Shown one piece after another: positions 11,658 through 21,585 of a DNA stretch of 64,000 nt (its first letter is position 1; each line of letters opens with the position of its first letter). This DNA is from Mesocentrotus franciscanus (Eukaryota > Echinodermata > Echinoidea > Camarodonta > Strongylocentrotidae): assembly GCA_037976565.1 (NCBI GenBank), contig CP137681.1:30384707-30448706 (forward strand), given 5' to 3'. The position numbers were made by a program, and so were the translations under genes. The notes beneath the pieces were generated by a model. It searched no databases and had not been told where the DNA came from. It saw only the letters and a list, made by a program, of their open reading frames with translations.

Positions 11658-12102
11658 AAGATGTTACACCATGTGAGCTGTGCTGGGTCTGATTTACTTG
11701 TTATTTTACTGTTTTTGATTGACCCTTCTACTTTATATTCATAACCTGAATGTGGATTGATATGTAACTGTAAGTAAACTTATTTGATCATTGCCTGGAT
11801 TCAATTAGTGACTGACTTTAGTGTATACTTTGATTTTGATAATATCACTGAAACTCTTCGTTAACGGAAGCCAACTTGTATTGGTCCCACTTACTACTCC
11901 CAGTGCTGTTATTTTCTTCCTCTCTACTTGATCACTACCGTTCACTATAAGTATATAGTTATTGTCTCTCTCAATCAACCTGAACCTACCAACCCGAGTA
12001 AGCGGATTATCTATTTATTGAACTACGTGAAAAGCAGGATTATACATTTGAGTCTTGCAGCCTCAACAACCCATCAAAAGGCTAGTCTTTCTTGTGAATA
12101 CA

Positions 12103-12870
12103 ATGGCTGGTGGAGCTGGAAATCGGAGCATAAAGAATCAACTAAAGGAAGCAATCGTTGATGAAGAGATTCTCTCTATTTTAAAGAAAGCCCTCCTCGA
12201 AGCCCTGGATCCCAGATTCCAGGAGATTATAGATCGCCTAAATAAGCAAGATGGGGCTATCTTCGATCTACAAAGTAAAGTTGATAAACTCGAAAATGGG
12301 CTTCTAAACCTGCAAAACAAGTACCAAAATTGTGAGGAAAAAATAAAAAAGTTGGAATCATCGATAAACGACCAGGAGCAGTACTCCAGGAGAAACTGCG
12401 TACGGGTCTTCGGGTGCCTGAAAGGAAGATGAGAACACCAGCCAGATCGTGTGTGACATCGCCACCAACCAGCTTGGAGTGAATCTGGAGATGAGGGACA
12501 TCGACAGGAGTCATCGTATCGGTCGTCGCAGCGACCCAACGGGGGACTCAGCTTCCACTCCTTTGAGGAGAAAACCACGACCGATCATTGTGAAGCTAAC
12601 ATCTTACCAACACAGGCAGAACCTACTGAGAAACAGAAAAAAACTGAAGGAGAAAAAGACGGGGGTAAGCATCTTCGAAGACCTGACCACTGCCAACCGG
12701 ACGCTGCTATGGGAGGCATTCAGGAATGCAGTAACCCAGAGAGCAAAGCCCTGTCAGCATGGTCAGTCGATGGCAGGATTATTGTCTCAGTGCAAGGTAC
12801 AAACAACAAAACAATAAAGAGACAAATCCACTCTAAATTGGATCTACGAAACATAAAAAGACACTTATAA
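12103..12870 (+). pseudogene. LINE ORF1 (coiled-coil nucleic-acid-binding protein, frameshifted)
   Basis: Begins MAGGAGNRS and contains a heptad-rich coiled coil (DLQSKVDKLENGLLNLQNKY), then the junction DQEQYSRRNCVRVFG typical of the RRM-like domain of LINE ORF1 proteins. Further motifs are IDRSHRIGRR, RPIIVKLTSYQHRQNLLRNR and SIFEDLTTANRTLLWEA. The frame breaks near 12425 and again near 12755; after the second break WSVDGRIIVSVQG continues to a stop at 12868. ORF1 proteins bind LINE RNA and act as chaperones during retrotransposition. A slightly earlier ATG at 12055 is in frame, but the MAGG start fits the protein better. Confidence 0.8.
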
Positions 12871-13278
12871 AGACAAAAACTAGACCATTTTAGTGATAAA
12901 TGTATATAATGTCACTAAATTACTATGTTATTAGCCAACCTATTATAAATTTAATTCCAGGTCAATGACTGCTCCCAGTAATACACATATCGACCTGTCC
13001 ACTTTTTTTTTTTTTTTTTAATTTTGTATTATTCATTTATAAATTGTTCTTCTATTTCAATAATATTTTAACCTTCTGAACTTTTTGTAGTTTGTTTAAG
13101 TTGTAGAACTGTTTTATATTTATTGGTTTTAATTGTGTGTGTTTTAGGCTTTGGTTTGGTAACCTTAGTTTTGTATGTTCGTTTATATTATCTGTGTCAT
13201 GTACAAGTTTATCTATTATATCTTTATTTTTAATGTCAAAATGCCTGTGAAAATGATCGGAATAAATGTGAAATATAA

Positions 13279-14127
13279 ATGCCTATAAAACCTCAAGATA
13301 TACATCAGTTATTGAGTCCAACTACAGGGGAGGATGAAGAATATGGACCAAATAGTAATTGTTATACGTCCGAGGAATTTAATTCATGTTTAAACACTTT
13401 TAATTCTCATTCTAAAGTATATTTTACATCAAGTTACCTTCATATAAATTGTCGTAGTTTAAATAAGAATTATAGTGCAATATGTTCGCTTTTAGATGCT
13501 ATTGATGTGCAATTTTCTGCAATAGGTTTTACTGAAATTTGGATTAAAGAGGCTGACCCATTCTACAATTTTAATAATTATATTTTTTTATTGAATGTAA
13601 GACAAGGTAAGAATGGAGGAGGTGTAGGACTTTTATTAAATGATAAATTGAAATATAAACAACGTAAGGATTTAGATGTAAATAATGAATGTTTTGAGTC
13701 AATGTTTATAGAAATTGAAAAAGTAAAGAAAAATGTTTTAATTGGTGTTATTTATCGGCCTCCAAATCAACCAGTGCAATCGTTTTTAGATATTTTAGAA
13801 GATACTTTAAATGTTGTAAATAAGGAAAATAAAGATATATATCTTATGGGCGATTTTAATATTAATTTATTTGATGTTAACTCTTGCCAATCTGTTAATG
13901 ATTTTTTAGATTTATTGATGACTCATTTTTTATATCCTATGATTCATTGTCCAACCCGAATAACTGACAGGTCTTGTACTTTAATTGATAATATTTTTAC
14001 GAACAATTTAGAAGAAGTTTGGTGTGGAACAATTTTAAGTGATGTGAGTGACCATTTGCCAGTATTTTTAATCAATAAAAACAGTGTATACAAAATGAAG
14101 ATAATAAATTTGTTCTACGTGATCTAA
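13279..14127 (+). pseudogene. LINE ORF2, endonuclease domain
   Basis: 282 codons. APE-type endonuclease motifs appear in order: LHINCRSLNKN, SAIGFTEIW, GGGVGLLL, LIGVIYRPPNQPVQ, YLMGDFNINL and LSDVSDHLPVF. This nicks target DNA to prime reverse transcription. An in-frame TAA directly precedes the ATG, which supports the start. Reading frame is lost at about 14090-14100, after the SDH motif, so the domain is separated from the RT. Confidence 0.85.
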
Positions 14128-14890
14128 ATGAGGAAAATATTGGAAAATTTATGCATGAAATATATAACTCTGATTGGACTTTATGTTCTAACGATCCAAA
14201 TTATAGTTATGAATGTTTTTTTAAGACAGTATATTTGTATTTTTAATAAATGTTTTCCTTTGAAACAATGTGTAAAGAGTAAAAAGTATAATAACCGATG
14301 GTTTACTAAAGAGTTACGCAAAATGTGCAAAAAAGTGTGAATTATATAAGAAGTACCTGAAAGATCCGATTGAATATAAAAAGATAAATACAACAAGTAT
14401 AGAAATATGGTAAATGGTAAAATTAAGAAAGTTAAAATAGAATATTTTAGGGCCAAATTTAGAAATGCATCAGGAACATACGGAAAATATGGAGATTGAT
14501 CAATGAAAGTCTCGGTAAAAGTACGAGAAAGCATAATATGCCCGACCTGGTTATGTGCAATGATCTAGCTATATATGATAAGAAAGAAATATGCTCTGTT
14601 TTTAATAATTTTTTATCAATATAGGACCTAGCTTAACTGATAATTTAGACAACAACACAGATAATGATTTTAGTAATGATGACATTTATAGTAATATTGA
14701 TTTTAATCCATGTACAGCTTTTTTTAATCCTATTACCCCCACAGAAATAATCAATATTGTAAGTAAATTAAAAAATAATAAGAGTTGTGGTCATGATGAT
14801 GTAAATGTTAAATTATTAAAAAAGTTGTTCATATTATATCATGTCCTTTAAGTGCAATATTTAATATTTCGTTATCTACAGGAATAGTTC
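14128..14890 (+). pseudogene. LINE ORF2, linker region with multiple frame breaks
   Basis: Continues the polypeptide in broken frames (for example WFTKELRKMCKK near 14300 and ITPTEIINIVSKLKNNKSCG near 14735-14780, the usual stretch before the RT palm). There are several stops and indels. Confidence 0.65.
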
Positions 14891-15771
14891 CAGATCAATT
14901 AAAACTTGCAAAGGTTATTCCTGTTTTTAAGAATGGTACTAAAGAAAATGTTTTTAATTATCGACCCATATCTATACTCCCTGTTTTCTCAAAGATTTTA
15001 GAAAGAGCTGTTTATAATCGACTATTTATGTTTTTAAATAAGTGTAATATTATCACTGAATGCCAATATGGTTTCAGACCTGGGCACTCTACATCTAATG
15101 CAATTATGCATTTTATTTATAATGTTTTGAAAACTTTTGAAAATAATCATTTCTTGATGGGCCTTTTTTTAGATTTAAGTAAAGCATTTGACACATTAAA
15201 CCACACTATTTTATTGAAAAAAGTATATTATTATGGTATACGTGGAGTAACTTTAAAATGGTTTGAAAGTTATTTAGAAAATAGAACCCAATTTGTACAA
15301 ATAAATAAAGATAAGTCTAATACCGAAAAGCTTAGATGTGGAGTGCCTCAAGGATCCATCCTTGGACCTCTTTTATTCATTATTTATGTTAATGACATGT
15401 GCAATATTTCTGATAAATTGAAGTTTATTTTATTTGCTGATGACACAAGTGTTTTTATGTCTCATTCTGATGTCCAGGTTTTACAAAATGTTTTTAAGCA
15501 AGAAATTTTGAAACTTTCTAATTGGTTTTTATATAATAAATTGGTTTTGAATTATGATAAAACTAAGTATATGGTTTTTACAAATAAAAATATTGATTTT
15601 AACAATATTCATTTACGTGTAAATGATCATAAATTTGAACGTGTAGATAATCTGAAGTTTTTAGGTATTGTAATTAATCATAAATTGAAGTGGCATGAGC
15701 ATATAAATGTGGTGTGTAATAAAATAGCAAAAAATATTGGTATTTTATATAAAGTTCATTTTATCCCTTAA
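14891..15771 (+). pseudogene. LINE ORF2, reverse transcriptase domain
   Basis: Open from the KVIPVFKNGTKENVFNYRPI motif through SILPVFSKILERAVYNRL, ECQYGFRPGHSTSNAI, GLFLDLSKAFDTLNH (catalytic Asp of motif A), CGVPQGSILGPLLFIIYVND and ILFADDTSVF (motif C, FADD). It ends near FLGIVINHKLKWHEHINVV. Catalytic residues are intact in this segment, but the frame is lost near 15772. Confidence 0.88.
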
Positions 15772-16239
15772 ATATTCTGAAAATGTTGTATCATACTTCA
15801 ATAACACCTTTTTTAATTACTGTATAGTTGCATGGGCAAATTTTAATAAAATGATATGTTAAGGTTACTTAAGCTTCAAAAGAAAGCAATACGCATTATA
15901 ACTCATTCCCAATATTATGCTCACTGTAATCCTTCATTTTGTAAACTTGGAATTTTGAATGTAATCGATATGCACAATTTTTATATTGCAGTTTTCATGT
16001 TTTTATGTTTTAATGGTAATTTGCCTACTTTTGTATCAACATGTTTTATATTGAATTGTGATGTGCATAATTTTAATACTAGAAATGCCCTAAATTATCA
16101 CCTTCCCAAGATAAGAACGACATGTATGAAAAATTCACTATTTTTTAAAGGACCATTAACATGGAATAGTATACCTCACGAAATAAAAAATGCAAAACTC
16201 TCAATCTTTTTAAAATTAAATATAAACAATTTCTGTTAA
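15772..16239 (+). pseudogene. LINE ORF2, C-terminal tail
   Basis: After a frame break (CIVAWANFNK near 15830) the frame at 15856-16239 gives LQKKAIRIITHSQYYAHCNP, HNFNTRNALNYHLPKIRT, and FFKGPLTWNSIPHEIKN, the conserved C-terminal block of CR1/L2-type elements. It ends with a stop at 16237-16239. Confidence 0.82.
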
Positions 16240-16539
16240 ATAAGTATAATAATCAGTATTAATAGCATAGGCAAGTTTGACATTTTTTTTTATTTTTTTA
16301 TACTCTGATTGTACATGACAGTATGTTTTAGTATGTTTGTTTTTTATTGTTTTTTTGTTCTGTTCTTTTGATCTTGTTTCTTTTTTTCCTGTATGTGTGT
16401 GTTTTAGGGTAGGCTTTCATATAAGGAATCCCTCCTTTCTGCCTACCCCAAATACTCTCATAAATTGCCATTTGTTATTTGTTTTCACTATTTTGTTTTT
16501 TTATCATTCCATTCTGTATTTGTATGTTTTAAATGTTTT

Positions 16540-16585
16540 TATGAAGAGTGTTGAATAAACTTTGAATTGAATTGAATTGAATTGA
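16540..16585 (+). repeat. LINE 3' terminus with (TTGAA)n tail
   Basis: GTTGAATAAACTTTGAATTG followed by repeated GAATT units, with an AATAAA-like signal just before. Short tandem 3' tails instead of poly(A) are usual for CR1/L2-type elements. Confidence 0.8.
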
Positions 16586-16737
16586 ATCATCATCACCACC
16601 ATCACCATCATCATCATCACCATTATCACCATCACCACCATCATCATCACCACCATCATCATCATCATCACCATTATCACCATCACCATCATCATCACCA
16701 CCATCATCATCGCCACCATCACCATCATCGTCAATAA
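16586..16737 (+). repeat. (CAT/CAC)n microsatellite at the 3' edge of the LINE
   Basis: About 150 bp of CATCATCACCACCATCAC-type triplets. Same repeat type as at 11626-11657 on the LINE's 5' side. Confidence 0.9.
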
Positions 16738-16747
16738 ATATTCTCCC

Positions 16748-16782
16748 CCCATTTTTTTTTCATTCTCGTCTTTTCATTGCAG
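16748..16782 (+). promoter_or_regulatory. Candidate splice acceptor for a 5' UTR exon of the ISG12-like gene
   Basis: A pyrimidine-rich tract (ATTTTTTTTTCATTCTCG and TCTTTTCATTGCAG) ends 33 bp before the ATG at 16816. If used, the LINE would lie inside, or upstream of, a 5' UTR intron. Confidence 0.35.
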
Positions 16783-16815
16783 TTTCATTGCAAAGCGATC
16801 ATCATCTCAATAATC

Positions 16816-16856
16816 ATGAAGAAGTTGGCTGTTCTGTTTCTCGTGCTTCTTATCTT
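16816..16856 (+). CDS. ISG12-like gene, exon 1 (signal peptide)
   Basis: ATG plus 13 codons and two extra bases, ending TT before GTAAGT. Positively charged start (MKK) then a leucine/valine-rich core. TT joins the G at 18693 to make a Leu codon. Confidence 0.8.
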
Positions 16857-19110
16857 GTAAGTATATACTACTACTGCTACTACTGCTGCTACAACTACTA
16901 CTACTACTGCTGCTGCTACTAGTACTACTGCTGCTGCTACTACTACTACTACTCAGTGGCGGATCCAGGGGGGGAGGGGCCGGGCCTCCTCCCCTAGCAA
17001 AAAAATAAGGTAAAAACACCCTTTTTTTGAAAAAAAAGAAGATGGGCCCCCTCCCCTGGCGCCCAAGGGGAGTGGCGGTGGGAAAAAAAATCACCCTTCC
17101 CGTAGGGAAAAATTTTTTCGGGTGCCAAAAATAAAAAATTGTGCTCACTACCCCGGCGCCCAAGGGGTGGCGGTGTAAAAAAAAAATTCGGGTGCCGGCA
17201 CGATTTTCAAATTTTCTCACGAAGTGGGCCCCTTTTTAGGCCCCCTCCCCTGGATCCGCCCCTGCTACTACTACTACTACTACTACTGCTGCTGCTAATA
17301 CTACTTCTACTACTACTACTACTACTACCAGGGGCGAATCCAGCCGGTGGCAAGGGAGAGGGCTAGAGAGGGGGCCCAATTCGTGAAAAAATATTTAGCG
17401 GCGGATAAGCCAGCAGGTGAATAAGCAGCGGGGGGGGTAAGGAGCACTATTTTTCTTCTCAACACCCACCCCCACCCCCTCCCCCTTGAGCACACAGTTT
17501 TTTGCCCCGGGCCTCCGGCCCCCTTGGATCCGCCACTGTCTACTGACTACTGGCTGCTATTACAAATACTGAACTAATAGCAGGGTGGACCGTTTCCGTG
17601 TCGCGCGCCCAATCAGCTGAAAAATAACACACCCCCAACGCTAAACCAGAGACGGTCCTTGCCTTTTATTCTCACTCTCGACGGGTGTATTTTCGGGGGT
17701 CGCGCGATCTGTGTAGGAGCGTGTAAGTGAGGAGGACATAGATGATTGAAGAATAAAAAATATATAAAAAAGGACAGAATCTGGACTATTAATTAGCAGG
17801 GGTGCATGGTTGCCCAAATCCTTCGTCTCAACTCACCTCTGTTCCCTGTTTGAGCAGCATGGCAGCTAAAGTTCCCTCGTATCTCTTATAATATTTCTCT
17901 GCTAATTCCTCCCACTGCTCTGGTCATAATTTCCTATGCTGGTTTCCCTTCATCAATATTAGAGTAAAAACCATCTCAATCTCATCTCCGTAACCTTCTC
18001 CATGATGTTAACCTTCAGCTCCTTTCTTTTTTCCTTGCTACTATACTTCTGTCTCTTAATGTTACCCCTATATTATCATCATCATCATCATAGTAAACAT
18101 CGTCATCATAATGATGATCTACATCATAATAATCACCATCATCATAAATCATCATCATCAGTATCATGCATTTGCATCCCCTAGTGTCTGCTTTTACATA
18201 ATTGTCAAAAGAAGTGCCCATAAGTGTCTATATATGCACCGTTTTACCTGTGACAGCTGCCTTTTCTTCATAATTTATGTAACAAGTAAAGTACTGCTTT
18301 TTCATCTGATGTCCTTTCTTTGTTTCTAATATTAAATGCCTTTCACCTCTCTAATAATTGCCCCTTTTTACTTCTGATAAATGCCCATTTCAAAATATGA
18401 TAAAGTTTTGTCGGCGACAATGCGATAAATGTGAATCAATAGGGAAAAGGTGGCTCTTTTCAGAAAAGAAAAAAGGGCACTTATCAGAGCTGAAAATGTA
18501 CTCATTAGTCAGAATGTAAAAACGGCACCTTAGATTTCGTTTTCCTTTTTTGAACTAATATTAAGAATGATCCTATATGTTTGGATCTTAATCCGTAAAA
18601 TTGAATTTTAATTTGAATCATTGTAATCAATACCATGATCATGTTCTAATTGCCTTAACTTTCCTGTCTCTGAATAAATTAATCTCGTTCAGGAGCAGCG
18701 CCAACGACGATGAAAATCGCCATAAAAAGCAACAACAACAAGCCAATGTGGACCTGTTGACAGACGTACTGTGGGGTGCTGGAGCAGCCGCGGTATTAGC
18801 CGTTGGAGGACCTATAGGGCTTGCTGCTATCGGGTATACATCGGCCGGTATTGCTGCTGGGTCATGTGCCGCGGGAATGATGTCAGCCGAGGCCGTCGCC
18901 AATGGGGGAGGTGCGGCCGCAGTGGGTGTGGTCGCTACGCTCCAAGCTGCTGGAGCAATCGGATCGATTGGTTATGTGGCACCTGCTAGAGCAGCCGGAT
19001 CGATTGGTTATTCTGCCGCAGGGGGTGCCACACGTTATTTTGCACCCTCTGCGGTAGGCTTGGTTGAAGCCGTTTTAAAGGTTTTAATTGAAGTTATTCC
19101 TGTACCATAG
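16816..19110 (+). CDS. ISG12/IFI6/IFI27-like secreted or membrane protein (two exons)
   Basis: Exon 1 (16816-16856) encodes MKKLAVLFLVLLIL, a strong signal peptide, and is cut in phase 2 by a GTAAGT donor. Exon 2 (18693-19110) follows a TCTCGTTCAG acceptor and restores the frame. The mature part is a short charged Q-rich stretch (NDDENRHKKQQQQANVDLL) followed by the hydrophobic glycine/alanine-rich ISG12 domain: GPIGLAAIGYTSAGIAAGSC, MMSAEAVANGGGAAAVGVVA and TLQAAGAIGSIG. Total 152 residues. In vertebrates this family is interferon-induced and acts at mitochondrial, ER or nuclear membranes; invertebrate members occur in molluscs and echinoderms without interferon. The N-terminal signal peptide on its own exon is the notable feature. 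The family call is firm; function here is unknown. Confidence 0.85.
16867..16953. repeat. (CTA/CTG)n microsatellite in the ISG12-like intron
   Basis: CTACTACTGCTACTACTGCTG and similar triplets. It continues at 17265-17328 on the far side of an inserted element. Confidence 0.9.
16954..17264. mobile_element. hAT-like non-autonomous element, copy A
   Basis: Ends are inverted: CAGTGGCGGATCCAGG at left and CCTGGATCCGCCCCTG at right. It is flanked by CTACTACT on both sides (8 bp, but inside a CTA microsatellite). Internal sequence matches copy C at 21000-21269 (GTGGGCCCC, TTTCAAATTTTC, CGCCCAAGGGG). CAG-ending inverted repeats with 8-bp duplications suggest a hAT-type origin. Confidence 0.75.
17329..17538. 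mobile_element. hAT-like non-autonomous element, copy B
   Basis: Left end CAGGGGCGAATCCAGCCGG, right end CCTTGGATCCGCCACTG, in the same CTA-repeat tract 65 bp after copy A. The interior differs from copy A (a GCGGATAAGCCAGCAGGTGA region), so it is a related but distinct subfamily. Confidence 0.65.
18337..18530. repeat. TGCCCCTTTT-type minisatellite, direct and inverted fragments
   Basis: TAATTGCCCCTTTTTACTTC at 18353 onward and, reversed, AAAAAAGGGCACTTATCAGAG at 18472 onward. Same family as 9505-9870. Lies in the intron just upstream of ISG12-like exon 2. Confidence 0.5.
18693..19110 (+). CDS. ISG12-like gene, exon 2 (mature domain and stop)
   Basis: Open from the acceptor to TAG at 19108-19110. 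The frame also runs open upstream to 18601, but that part (MNFNLNHCNQYHDH) is intronic. Base composition is clearly higher in GC than the flanks, as expected of coding sequence. Confidence 0.88.
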
Positions 19111-19394
19111 GTCATCCTTGGCTTAATCTAAGTTAATCAAACCGTAATTTTAGTCAATTCAATTTGATTTTGCATGCTAAATCCTATGTCGATTTTCCCG
19201 TTGTACCCTAAGCTTAAAAGTTAATCTCTCATGCAGATATAATTATCTCTATGTTAGAAAATTGCTGTTTTCATTTGATTGATTTTGTCTGCTTTCTGTT
19301 TCGAAGAGTTGTATCTGTTTTATTCTCAACTGTATTAATATGTATAGCACCAATATGAGCGTCATGAGCGCTTCATAAGAAGCCACCATAATTA

Positions 19395-19434
<40 letters not shown>

Positions 19435-19435
19435 T

Positions 19436-19482
<47 letters not shown>

Positions 19483-19577
19483 TGTATTATTATTATTGTT
19501 ATTATTATTATTATAATGATTATCATCATCATTATTATTATTATTATTATTGTCATTATTATTATCATTATTATCAT
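19395..19577. repeat. (ATT)n microsatellite
   Basis: About 180 bp of ATT triplets with a few GTA, ATC and ATG interruptions. The asparagine- or isoleucine-rich frames across it are artefacts of the repeat. Confidence 0.95.
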
Positions 19578-19731
19578 CTTTATTTTGTAGATAGTTTAAC
19601 ATCGTTTTAATAATTTGTATTTTGCACGGTAGCTTCAAGAACATTGACTTATTGAATTACACATAGACAAAGCCCCGAACTGTCGAGGGGGAGGGACAAG
19701 TAGACATAAATTATCCAACAAGCAAACACAC

Positions 19732-19996
19732 TTAAAGCTCCATTGCACTACTTGTAGCTACTTGCTCCCTCTATATATAAATTGTCTATATAGATGGAGC
19801 AAGTAGCTACAAGTAGTGCAGTGGAGCTTTAAGTTTGTTTGCTTGTCGGAGAATTGCCTAAGCGGTGCCCGTTGGTCCCCCATGATCCTCTTTTTCTTAT
19901 GTTAATTGAGAGCTGAGTTGATGAGAAAACCACCTGTCAGTGACCTCGCTGGGAGGTCTAATCCCTCCTGGCCAAACTAGTGCAGACGGGCTTTAA
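19732..19996. mobile_element. MITE with TTAA ends and a nested perfect palindrome
   Basis: Starts TTAAAGCTCCATTGCACTA and ends CTAGTGCAGACGGGCTTTAA, which are inverted to each other, and the outermost bases are TTAA at both ends, as in piggyBac/Kolobok-type elements. Inside, 19732-19832 is itself an almost perfect palindrome around CCCTCTATATATAAATTG. The family recurs at 53907-54102. Confidence 0.8.
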
Positions 19997-19999
19997 GAG

Positions 20000-20485
20000 A
20001 GAATAAACATGTATAATTAGCGCATCATAACTCTAGATGCAGGCCCCTGCTCCTGAATCCTCCTATAGTTGAACGAGATACATTTTGAACATAATAAGGG
20101 CTCGTAGATAATCCTCTTTCGTCATTGTTCCATAATAATATTAGAGTGCACAATATTATTGTTTAATGAAAATTAAATTGCTTCCATTAATTTGTAATAC
20201 TATACTTGTGTTCAACCCAACCTCATTTTGAAGTGATGTCATAGTCTTCAGTTACTCCTTTTGTCATGCATGATGACTAATAAATTTTCCAGTTGAAGAA
20301 ACAATTGTTGGTCTGATGATGTTCCTTATGTATTGGGCCTATAAATATAAAGGGGAAAAAACTCCAAACAAATTGCTGCATTGTGGTTTTTTTCCAGATC
20401 GCGGAGAAGATCAAAGAATAATTGTACATGGGCACTGCCTTATATAGCACCAGAGTTGAGAAAATGTTGTTATTATAAGAAGATA
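20000..20485. other. No gene recognised
   Basis: AT-rich intergenic sequence; nothing coding or structured was seen. Confidence 0.5.
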
Positions 20486-20735
20486 CAGGGACCAAGAGAA
20501 GAATCCAGGTCATTGGTGGGGCGTTCCCTTGTAGGGTGTGGCCACACGACACTGATGTCCCTTGACAAGGCATTAATCTACATTTGTCACTCCATACCCA
20601 GGAGAGAAATTGGGACCTGGTAGAATGACCAAAGCATTTGTGTTAGTAATGGCAATATAACCTCGCGGTGACATGGTCGGAATACCCTCAAGGGAGTGGA
20701 GATGGTGCACATTGTGCGTGAATAAATCAGATCAT
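20486..20735 (+). repeat. SINE-family copy (same family as 28544-28892, opposite strand)
   Basis: Shares in order the segments CCTTGACAAGGCATTAATC, ACCCAGGnGnnnAAATGGGACCTGGTAG, GGAGTGGAGATGGTGCACA and TTGTGCGTGAATAAAT with the reverse complement of the 28.6-kb SINE. The tRNA-like head is diverged. Confidence 0.6.
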
Positions 20736-20754
20736 TAGAGACGGTTTTTCGTTA

Positions 20755-20764
20755 TTATTAGTAT

Positions 20765-20798
<34 letters not shown>

Positions 20799-20885
20799 CG
20801 TCGTAGAATCATTATTATATATTATTATTATTATTATAATTGTTATTGTTATTATTATCATCATCATCATCATCATCATTATACT
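20755..20885. repeat. (AGT)n, (ATT)n and (ATC)n compound microsatellite
   Basis: Consecutive blocks of AGT, ATT and ATC triplets. Confidence 0.9.
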
Positions 20886-20999
20886 CCTTGTGGACGGGCA
20901 ATATAATACCATCCTATTCATTTGATTCTAGCAGAGAGAGAGGGGGGGAAAAGATCGGAGATTGACTCAGGGAGAGAGAGAGAGAGAGAGGTGTAGACG

Positions 21000-21269
21000 C
21001 AGTAGCGGATCCAGGGCCGGGGCCCGGGCCCTCCCTAGAACGAAAACAGGTGAAAACACCCTTTTTGTTAAAAAAGAAGAAGATGGGCCCTCCTGGCGCC
21101 CAAGGGGTGGAGGTTGGAAGAAAAATTGCACTTTCTCCCGTTGAGCAAAAAATAAATTGTGCTCACTACCCCCTTCCACAGTGAGCGAGCCGTCACGATT
21201 TTCAAATTTTCGCACGAAGTGGGCCCCTTTTTTGGCCCCCTCCCTTGCCGCCGGCTGGATCCGCTCCTG
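21000..21269. mobile_element. hAT-like non-autonomous element, copy C, with target-site duplication
   Basis: Left end CAGTAGCGGATCCAGGG, right end CTGGATCCGCTCCTG. Flanks are TGTAGACG (20992-20999) and GGTAGACG (21270-21277), a 7-of-8 match in non-repetitive DNA. That supports a transposase-mediated insertion with an 8-bp target duplication. The interior is homologous to copy A. Confidence 0.82.
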
Positions 21270-21279
21270 GGTAGACGAG

Positions 21280-21490
21280 TGAATAAAGAGAGTGAGCTAT
21301 AGGGGAGAGGGAAAGGAGGAGGGCGAGAGAGATCGAGAAGGTGGGATGGGTGGACGAGTGATTTAAAAGGAGGGAGGGAGAGGGGGAGAGGATGAAGAGT
21401 GGAGCATGGGCGGATACAACACATTAGAGAGAGAAAGGGGAAGGAAGGGAGGGGCGAACGAGTGAATTAAAGAGAGAGAGAGAGAGAGGT
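21280..21490. repeat. GA-rich low-complexity tract
   Basis: Purine-rich GAGAGAGGGA-type sequence. The proline- and serine-rich reverse-strand frame here is an artefact. Confidence 0.8.
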
Positions 21491-21585
21491 AAGGGATGAA
21501 CAGGTTGAACAATAAGTTGGTGTAGCCATTGATGGGGTAGGCTACTCATTTTATGGAGTCATATAGGAAGGTTGACAACGGGTTT

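Larger units (their letters stand above)
11658..16585 (+). mobile_element. Near full-length CR1/L2/Jockey-type LINE (degraded)
   Basis: About 4.9 kb: a ~445-bp 5' region, ORF1 (12103-12870), an AT-rich spacer with a T17 run at 13003, ORF2 with an APE-type endonuclease and a reverse transcriptase (13279-16239), a 3' UTR and a tail of TTGAA pentamers ending at 16585. There are no LTRs and no RNase H domain. Frameshifts and stops in ORF1 and ORF2 mean this copy cannot encode intact proteins. It ends about 230 bp upstream of the first coding exon of the ISG12-like gene. The clade is assigned from the RT/endonuclease motifs and the C-terminal tail layout, so the exact family is uncertain. Confidence 0.88.

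Noticed and set aside
11074..11676. Open frames running across the first N gap
   Set aside because: They consist almost entirely of unknown bases, and the known ends are microsatellite sequence.
19249..19644. Asn-rich and Ile-rich frames
   Set aside because: Produced by the (ATT)n microsatellite.
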